From: Aestuariibaculum sp. M13
GTDB lineage: Bacteria; Bacteroidota; Bacteroidia; Flavobacteriales; Flavobacteriaceae
NCBI RefSeq assembly: GCF_024723255.1
Contig: NZ_JANIAC010000002.1
Location: 372,001 to 436,000, forward strand
Length of the DNA: 64,000 nt
Reading direction: 5' to 3'
Of this stretch, positions 59,019-64,000 are shown piece by piece. Both the position numbers and the translations under genes were made by a program. Each line of letters starts with the position of its first letter. Position 1 is the stretch's first letter. The notes beneath the pieces were generated by a model, which was given only the letters and a program-made list of their open reading frames with translations, was not told the DNA's origin and searched no databases.

Positions 59019-60317
59019 ATGAAATATTTAAAATTGCTGTTACTATTTGTTGTCCTCTTTAATAGCTTATTTATAAATGCACAAAATTCTCCTGCACCAA
59101 TTAAGTTGGTGCAGTTTGTTTTAACACCAAATCACTCCGATTGGAATTACAATTTAAAAGAAAATGCCATCGTAAAGATTGCAGTTTTAAAATATGGCAT
59201 TCCAGTAAATAATACAAAAGTAATTTACGAATTTGGTAATGACGAAATGCTTCCTGACAAAACGGGTAAACTCCTGTTAAAAACCGGAACAGCAGAAATC
59301 AATATTGGCACGTTGAAAACCCTAGGTTTTAGACAACTAAAAGTCAAAACCATTATTGATGGGCACACCTACCGAGATCAGGTAAAAGTTGGGTTCTCCC
59401 CTTTCGAAATTCAGGCAACACTAGAAAACCCGAAAGATTTTGATGCCTTCTGGGAACAAGCTATAGAAACAAACAAATCAATTCCCTTAGAGCCTGTAAC
59501 GACTCATAAACCTGAATTCTCTACGCCTGCGGTTGATGTATATTTAGTACGATTACAGAATTACAAAAAAGGAAAATTTATTTACGGTTATTTAAGCAAA
59601 CCTAAGGACAATAAAAAACATCCGGTTTTGTTTAATCCGCCAGGTGCCGGAGTTAAAAAAATAAATGCCATAACGTCCTTTGCAGAAGAAGGCTTTATAA
59701 GTTTTACAACAGAAATTCACGGCATATCCCCTGAATTATCTAAACAAGACTACAAATCGATTAGTAATGCCATAGGCGATTACTGGAGCATTAATCTTGA
59801 TGACAAAGACCAGTATTATTATAAAAGTGTTTATTTAGGCTGTGTACGTGCTATTGATTTTTTAACCAGTTTACCTGAATTTGATAGTAAAAACGTGGTG
59901 GTTACCGGAGGCAGTCAAGGTGGGGCTTTAAGTATGATTACTGCTGCTTTAGACAAACGCGTCACTGCGGTTTCAGCCTTCTATCCTGCTCTATGCGACA
60001 ATTCTGGATATTTAAACCAACGTGCCGGTGGGTGGCCACATATGTTCAGTTCAAAATACCAATTTGCGACTCCTGAAAAACTAAATACTATGCAGTATTA
60101 CGATGTGGTAAACTTCGCTAAACGCATCCGTATTCCTGGTTTTTATTCTACTGGTTATAATGACAACACCTGTCCACCAACATCCGTATTATCAGCGTTT
60201 AATAGTATCAACGCTAAAAAAGAAATCGTCATCACGCCTATTTCAGGACACTGGCGTTTTCCTGAAACCAACGAAAAGTCTATAAAATGGCTTAAACAAA
60301 CCTGTGGTATCGACTAA
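59019..60317 (+). CDS. Acetyl xylan esterase-like (CE7 family) exported hydrolase
   Basis: The 432-residue protein has a signal peptide (ending NSLFINAQ), an N-terminal beta-sandwich and a C-terminal alpha/beta hydrolase fold resembling AXE1/CE7 acetyl esterases. The nucleophile serine is in GGSQGG (about residue 299), the acid in YNDNTCPP (about 382) and the histidine in GHWRFPE (about 411). CE7 enzymes remove acetyl groups from xylan, cephalosporin C or pectic sugars. The coupling to a GH28 gene points to acetylated pectin or rhamnogalacturonan, an inference. It is probably periplasmic. Confidence 0.88.
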   Translation: MKYLKLLLLFVVLFNSLFINAQNSPAPIKLVQFVLTPNHSDWNYNLKENAIVKIAVLKYGIPVNNTKVIYEFGNDEMLPDKTGKLLLKTGTAEINIGTLKTLGFRQLKVKTIIDGHTYRDQVKVGFSPFEIQATLENPKDFDAFWEQAIETNKSIPLEPVTTHKPEFSTPAVDVYLVRLQNYKKGKFIYGYLSKPKDNKKHPVLFNPPGAGVKKINAITSFAEEGFISFTTEIHGISPELSKQDYKSISNAIGDYWSINLDDKDQYYYKSVYLGCVRAIDFLTSLPEFDSKNVVVTGGSQGGALSMITAALDKRVTAVSAFYPALCDNSGYLNQRAGGWPHMFSSKYQFATPEKLNTMQYYDVVNFAKRIRIPGFYSTGYNDNTCPPTSVLSAFNSINAKKEIVITPISGHWRFPETNEKSIKWLKQTCGID

Positions 60318-60325
60318 CATTTTAG

Positions 60326-60333
60326 TACTTTTG
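60326..60333 (+). promoter_or_regulatory. -7 promoter box for panB
   Basis: TACTTTTG exactly fits TAnnTTTG and ends 25 bases before the panB start codon, 8 bases after the preceding stop codon. Confidence 0.6.
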
Positions 60334-60358
60334 CACTCTATCTTAAAAAATTAATACA

Positions 60359-61177
60359 ATGTCTACTGCAAAAAAAGAATATAAACGTATTACAGTCAAA
60401 ACTTTAGTTGACATGAAAGCTAATGGTGAAAAAATTTCGATGCTTACGGCATACGACTATACCATGGCTAAAATTGTTGATGGTGCTGGTGTTGACGTGA
60501 TCCTTGTTGGGGATTCTGCCAGTAACGTTATGGCAGGTCACGAAACCACATTACCTATTACTTTAGATCAGATGATTTATCATGCGTCTTCAGTAATTCG
60601 TGCTGTTGAACGTGCTTTGGTTGTTGTAGATTTACCATTTGGTTCTTACCAGAGTGACCCAAAAGAAGCCCTGCGTTCTGCCATTAGGATCATGAAAGAA
60701 AGCGGGGGACACGCTGTTAAACTTGAGGGTGGAAAAGAAATAAAAGAATCTATTAAACGTATTTTACACGCTGGTATTCCAGTTATGGGACACCTTGGAT
60801 TAACACCACAATCGATTTATAAATTCGGAACGTATACCGTTCGTGCTAAGGAGGAAGAAGAAGCTAAACGCTTAATTGAAGATGCAAAAATGCTTGAAAA
60901 AGTTGGCTGTTTTGCGATTGTTCTTGAAAAAATCCCGGCGAAATTAGCGAAACAAGTTGCCGAAAGTGTAAGCATTCCAATTATTGGTATTGGCGCTGGT
61001 AATGGTGTTGATGGTCAGGTGTTAGTAGTTCACGATATGTTAGGCATGACTCATGAATTCCATCCGCGTTTTTTACGTCGTTACATGAATTTATACGAAG
61101 GCATGACTTCGGCTATTTCTCAATATGTTGACGATGTGAAAACCCTTGATTTTCCTAGTGATCAAGAGCAATATTAA
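60359..61177 (+). CDS. panB: 3-methyl-2-oxobutanoate hydroxymethyltransferase
   Basis: PanB makes ketopantoate from 2-oxoisovalerate and methylenetetrahydrofolate, the first committed step of pantothenate and CoA synthesis. The 272-residue protein has the (beta/alpha)8 PanB signature: [33 protein letters not shown] with metal-binding Asp, [15 protein letters not shown], the VLEKIP segment with catalytic Glu and [18 protein letters not shown]. Length and order are normal. It is followed after 16 bases by an RluA-type gene, so they may be one transcript; the other pan genes are not nearby. Confidence 0.97.
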   Translation: MSTAKKEYKRITVKTLVDMKANGEKISMLTAYDYTMAKIVDGAGVDVILVGDSASNVMAGHETTLPITLDQMIYHASSVIRAVERALVVVDLPFGSYQSDPKEALRSAIRIMKESGGHAVKLEGGKEIKESIKRILHAGIPVMGHLGLTPQSIYKFGTYTVRAKEEEEAKRLIEDAKMLEKVGCFAIVLEKIPAKLAKQVAESVSIPIIGIGAGNGVDGQVLVVHDMLGMTHEFHPRFLRRYMNLYEGMTSAISQYVDDVKTLDFPSDQEQY

Positions 61178-61193
61178 TTTCTAACGCTTAGAG

Positions 61194-61889
61194 ATGTCTA
61201 AAGTTTTATCTAACAAATCCAACCTCCAGGTCTTATTTGAAGACAATCACATTATTGTGGTAAATAAAAGAGCTGGAGATATTGTGCAAGGCGATAAAAC
61301 CGGAGATAAACCACTTAGCGACGTTGTTAAAGCGTATATAAAAGACAAGTATAACAAACCCGGTAATGTGTATTTGGGCGTCGTACACCGCTTAGACAGA
61401 CCTACTACCGGGCTTGTTATCTTTGCTAAAACCAGCAAGGTTTTACCACGCTTGAACGCCCTTTTTGTATCGAAAGACATACATAAAACCTATTGGGCTA
61501 TTGTAAAAAACGAACCTCCGAAACCAAGTGACACCTTAATTAACTGGTTAAAGAAAAACCCAAAGAATAACAAATCCACCGCTTTTCCTAAGGAAGTAAA
61601 AGACAGCAAAAAAGCTGTTTTACACTACAAAACTTTAAATCAACTCGATAATTATTACCTGCTTGAAGTGAATCTGGAAACCGGAAGACATCATCAAATT
61701 CGCTCGCAATTATCGAATATTGGATGCCCGATAAAAGGGGATTTAAAATACGGATTTGACCGTAGTAATAAAGATGGAAGCATCCATTTGCATGCCAGAC
61801 ATATTACATTTGAACACCCCGTAAAAAAAGAACCTGTAAGTATTACGGCGCCACTACCTAACGATCCGATTTGGGACGCCTGTAAGTAG
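61194..61889 (+). CDS. RluA family pseudouridine synthase
   Basis: The 231-residue protein has the RluA core with the catalytic aspartate in HRLDRPTTGLVIFAKT, preceded by VLFEDNHIIVVNKRAGDIVQ and followed by ETGRHHQIRSQLSNIGCPIKGDLKYG. It should isomerise uridine to pseudouridine in rRNA or tRNA; it lacks an S4 RNA-binding domain, as in RluA/TruC types rather than RluD. The exact target site is not predictable. It is downstream of panB and convergent with the kinase gene. Confidence 0.93.
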   Translation: MSKVLSNKSNLQVLFEDNHIIVVNKRAGDIVQGDKTGDKPLSDVVKAYIKDKYNKPGNVYLGVVHRLDRPTTGLVIFAKTSKVLPRLNALFVSKDIHKTYWAIVKNEPPKPSDTLINWLKKNPKNNKSTAFPKEVKDSKKAVLHYKTLNQLDNYYLLEVNLETGRHHQIRSQLSNIGCPIKGDLKYGFDRSNKDGSIHLHARHITFEHPVKKEPVSITAPLPNDPIWDACK

Positions 61890-61915
61890 GAGCTCTTCAA
61901 TTACTCAGACTAAAA

Positions 61916-62734
61916 CTAAAGGGGATAATTTAATATTAACTTTACCCCTTCTCCTTCTTGAGACTGCAGGTTAATGTCAGCGTTTATTAAAGTGGCGCGG
62001 CTGCGCATGTTAATTAATCCGGAGCCTTTTTCGGCTTCATCGACATCGAAACCTTTGCCGTCATCTGTTAAAGTAACGATTAGATTTTCTGGTTGATAGT
62101 TCAATCGGACTTTAATATTATCGGCTTCCGAATATTTTACTGAATTTGATAAAAATTCCTGAATAATTCTGAATATAATGATTTCGTGTTTTCGGTTTTT
62201 AAACTCAGTTTTATTTCCAATAATTTCCAGTTCCGCCGATTTGAATTTCAGTTTCTTCATTCGGTTTAACTCGTTGGTAATCGACTTTTCAAATCCTTGA
62301 TTAAGCACCACTTCATTATTCAAGGTTTTTGAAAGTGCGCGAACTTCGGCTAGACTTTCTTTTAAAGCTTCGGTAGTGTCTTTAAATTTTTCTTTGGTTT
62401 CATTATCTACCTGCATTTTTAAAATACTGAGCTGCATATTGGCAAAAGACAGTAATTGCCCGATATTATCGTGCAACTCCCACCCTACGTTTTTAAGGGT
62501 TTGTTCCTGCGTTTCAGTTTGTGCCTGCACTATTTCTGCTTCAAAAGCCTGTTCCTGCTCGAGTTTTTCCAGCATCAGTTTGTTTTTTCGTTTTAAAAAC
62601 ACGACAAAAAATATAACCACCAAAGCGGTAACGATAAATAATACCGACACGGAATAAATTAATAAATATCGTTCTGAAGCCGTACTGGCTAATCGTTCTG
62701 TGGTTTGTAGCATATTAAAAAACGTTTTAAACAT
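61916..62734 (-). CDS. Histidine kinase with a single membrane helix (HisKA_3-like)
   Basis: The 272-residue protein has one hydrophobic segment (about residues 23-46, YLLIYSVSVLFIVTALVVIF), a short coiled stretch, the phosphoacceptor region ELHDNIGQLLSFANMQL and a C-terminal HATPase domain with LSNSVKYS (N box) and DDGKGFDVDEAEKGSGLINM (G boxes). It belongs to the NarX-like class that normally pairs with a LuxR-type response regulator, not seen here. It has no periplasmic sensor domain. The two genes upstream encode paralogous seven-helix proteins and lie 3 and 10 bases apart, suggesting a common transcript. Translation may begin at ATG 62734 or 62713. Confidence 0.85.
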   Translation of the reverse strand: MFKTFFNMLQTTERLASTASERYLLIYSVSVLFIVTALVVIFFVVFLKRKNKLMLEKLEQEQAFEAEIVQAQTETQEQTLKNVGWELHDNIGQLLSFANMQLSILKMQVDNETKEKFKDTTEALKESLAEVRALSKTLNNEVVLNQGFEKSITNELNRMKKLKFKSAELEIIGNKTEFKNRKHEIIIFRIIQEFLSNSVKYSEADNIKVRLNYQPENLIVTLTDDGKGFDVDEAEKGSGLINMRSRATLINADINLQSQEGEGVKLILNYPL

Positions 62735-62737
62735 AAA

Positions 62738-63451
62738 TTAAACTTCTGTTTCATTCTCCGGTCTACAACAGATTAAAGCAAAAGTAATGGTTAAATACAT
62801 AACCATATTCGCGATTAAATATATTAGGCTTTGTAAATTTCTAAACACTATGTCTCCACCTCCAAAATAAATTCCATAAAACACAAAAGGCGTTGTAATG
62901 ATCCACCAAATAAAAAACGAGAAACTGATGTAAAAATTTAATGACTTATAAAAGTTTAAAATTTTATCACTCAGCAACACTTCAATAAAATAAAACATGA
63001 TACACATGAACACAATAAAAGCACCATTTACACTAATAGCAGGAAAAAACATTTTGAAGAATGCATCCCAATGGGTAAAAATCCATATAAACGACATTAA
63101 TACAAAAATATAAGTCGCATATTTAATTGTGTTTTTAAATACGGTATGAATTAAAATTTTTCGAAAATAAAAAGACACAAAAAGAATAGCTCCAATATGC
63201 CAATACAATGTTCCAAACCAATAATTGTTTATAAAAACTGTGCCTTCCAAAAAGCTAAAAAGCCCTTCGTTTTTAATACAATAGGTATAATTACTGGCAA
63301 AATCACAGATGGATAAATACCATAAAAACCATATAAAATATTTAGCAGCTGTATGTTTATACTTTTTATAAAGTATTAAACCAGTTACAGCTGCTAAACA
63401 TTCAACAACAGTGGTTAATAAGAAATAATTTTTAAGTAAAAAATCTTCCAT
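62738..63451 (-). CDS. Seven-helix membrane protein, paralogue of the next gene
   Basis: A 237-residue integral membrane protein with about seven hydrophobic segments and no known domain that I recognise. Conserved positions shared with its neighbour are GLFSFLEGT, NYWFGTLYWHIGAILFVSFYF and the final LTITFALICCRPEN. The stop codon is three bases before the kinase start codon at 62734, so translation is coupled. It could be a membrane sensor or partner feeding the kinase, an inference from context only. Confidence 0.75.
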   Translation of the reverse strand: MEDFLLKNYFLLTTVVECLAAVTGLILYKKYKHTAAKYFIWFLWYLSICDFASNYTYCIKNEGLFSFLEGTVFINNYWFGTLYWHIGAILFVSFYFRKILIHTVFKNTIKYATYIFVLMSFIWIFTHWDAFFKMFFPAISVNGAFIVFMCIMFYFIEVLLSDKILNFYKSLNFYISFSFFIWWIITTPFVFYGIYFGGGDIVFRNLQSLIYLIANMVMYLTITFALICCRPENETEV

Positions 63452-63461
63452 TTGTTTAGAC

Positions 63462-64000
63462 CTAGCTTAATGAAGGTTTAACATCTCCTTTGGGTCTACA
63501 CCACATTAAAGCGAAAGTAAAAGTTAAATACATAAATACATTAGCTATTAAATACAATAACTTTCTTGTAATTCTAAAATTTTCATCACCATGAGAACCA
63601 TAAATTTCATAAAATACAATTGGAGTCACTATCAACCACCAAATAAAAATGGCTAAACTAATATAAAAATCCAGCGTCCTGTAAAATGTTAAAATTCTAT
63701 CGCTCAGCAAAATCTCAAGAAAATAAAAAATACTACACATAAAAATTACGATAGCTCCTAAGACACTTATTATTGGAAAAAAAACTTTAAAATAAGCTTG
63801 CCAGTGCGTTAAAATATATCCTATTGAAAACAGTAAAAAACTATAGGTACTGCTTTTAATAATTTTTTTGAAAATAGAATTGGTTAAAACTTGGTTGTAA
63901 TAAAAACCAAAAAACAGAATAGCCCCAATTTTCCAGTATAACGTGGTCCACCAATAGTTAGAAACCAAAGCTGTACCTTCTAAAAAGCTAAAGATCCCGT
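63462..64000 (-). CDS. Seven-helix membrane protein, paralogue of the previous gene (5' end cut by window)
   Basis: The frame stays open to the window's right edge. The visible part begins GIFSFLEGTALVSNYWWTTLYWKIGA, which aligns with GLFSFLEGTVFINNYWFGTLYWHIGA of the previous protein; both end in TFALMWCRP or TFALICCRP. Without the edge the protein should be about 240 residues. It lies ten bases upstream of the paralogue on the same strand, so the two were duplicated in place. Function unknown; see the kinase entry for context. Confidence 0.75.
   Translation of the reverse strand, partial: GIFSFLEGTALVSNYWWTTLYWKIGAILFFGFYYNQVLTNSIFKKIIKSSTYSFLLFSIGYILTHWQAYFKVFFPIISVLGAIVIFMCSIFYFLEILLSDRILTFYRTLDFYISLAIFIWWLIVTPIVFYEIYGSHGDENFRITRKLLYLIANVFMYLTFTFALMWCRPKGDVKPSLS

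Overview
This 64 kb window comes from the chromosome of a member of the Flavobacteriaceae (Bacteroidota), probably a marine or surface-living species. The evidence is low GC content, many genes preceded by the Bacteroidota promoter box TAnnTTTG rather than strong Shine-Dalgarno sequences, lipoproteins with short N-terminal signals, a fused alpha/beta E1 dehydrogenase, and a complete sprC-sprD-sprB-sprF gliding/adhesin operon with type IX secretion (T9SS) sorting domains. I see no phage, insertion sequence, CRISPR array, tRNA or rRNA. The one clear RNA gene is the small SRP RNA.

Layout. 1-9 kb: a 5'-truncated aspartyl protease, Lon protease, a rhomboid protease, a lipid A type acyltransferase, a DUF3124 lipoprotein, phosphoglucosamine mutase, an ACP phosphodiesterase-like protein and an unknown membrane-anchored protein. 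8.9-9.4 kb: a 498-base gap with several small hairpins ending in a strong terminator, a candidate small RNA. 9.4-30 kb: uvrA, a LOG-family protein, an M1-like pseudo-peptidase joined to an outer membrane barrel, the fused E1, DoxX, a small conserved protein, pheT, a TauE/SafE permease, two tandem DUF2007 proteins, an ABC-F ATPase, a thioredoxin-fold lipoprotein without its cysteines, an SDR enzyme, SRP RNA, a glutaminyl cyclase-like lipoprotein and an MFS transporter.

30.3-49.2 kb: the sprCDBF operon on the minus strand, dominated by a SprB-like adhesin of about 4580 residues. SprB is the T9SS-exported surface filament, SprF is the PorP/SprF-type outer membrane partner, SprD joins a PorP/SprF-like domain to a long coiled coil, and SprC carries Ig-like domains and its own type B sorting domain. 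SprB is built from about 45 SprB-type modules arranged in a higher-order repeat of about 1.75 kb, with one unrelated beta-sandwich-like domain inserted. 49.4-64 kb: a secreted beta-helix protein, a small exported protein, dnaK, a BamA/TamA-like barrel, a collagen-like lipoprotein, serine deaminase, an NTF2-like protein, a GH28-CE7 pair for pectin-like polysaccharide, panB, an RluA-type pseudouridine synthase, and a histidine kinase preceded by two paralogous seven-helix membrane proteins, the last cut by the window edge.

Observations most worth following: an 18/20-identical element upstream of both lon and dnaK, suggesting a shared stress-response promoter; the candidate structured RNA before uvrA; the higher-order repeat and inserted domain in SprB and the perfect hairpin just before its start codon; and the kinase with paired seven-helix proteins as a possible undescribed membrane-sensing module.
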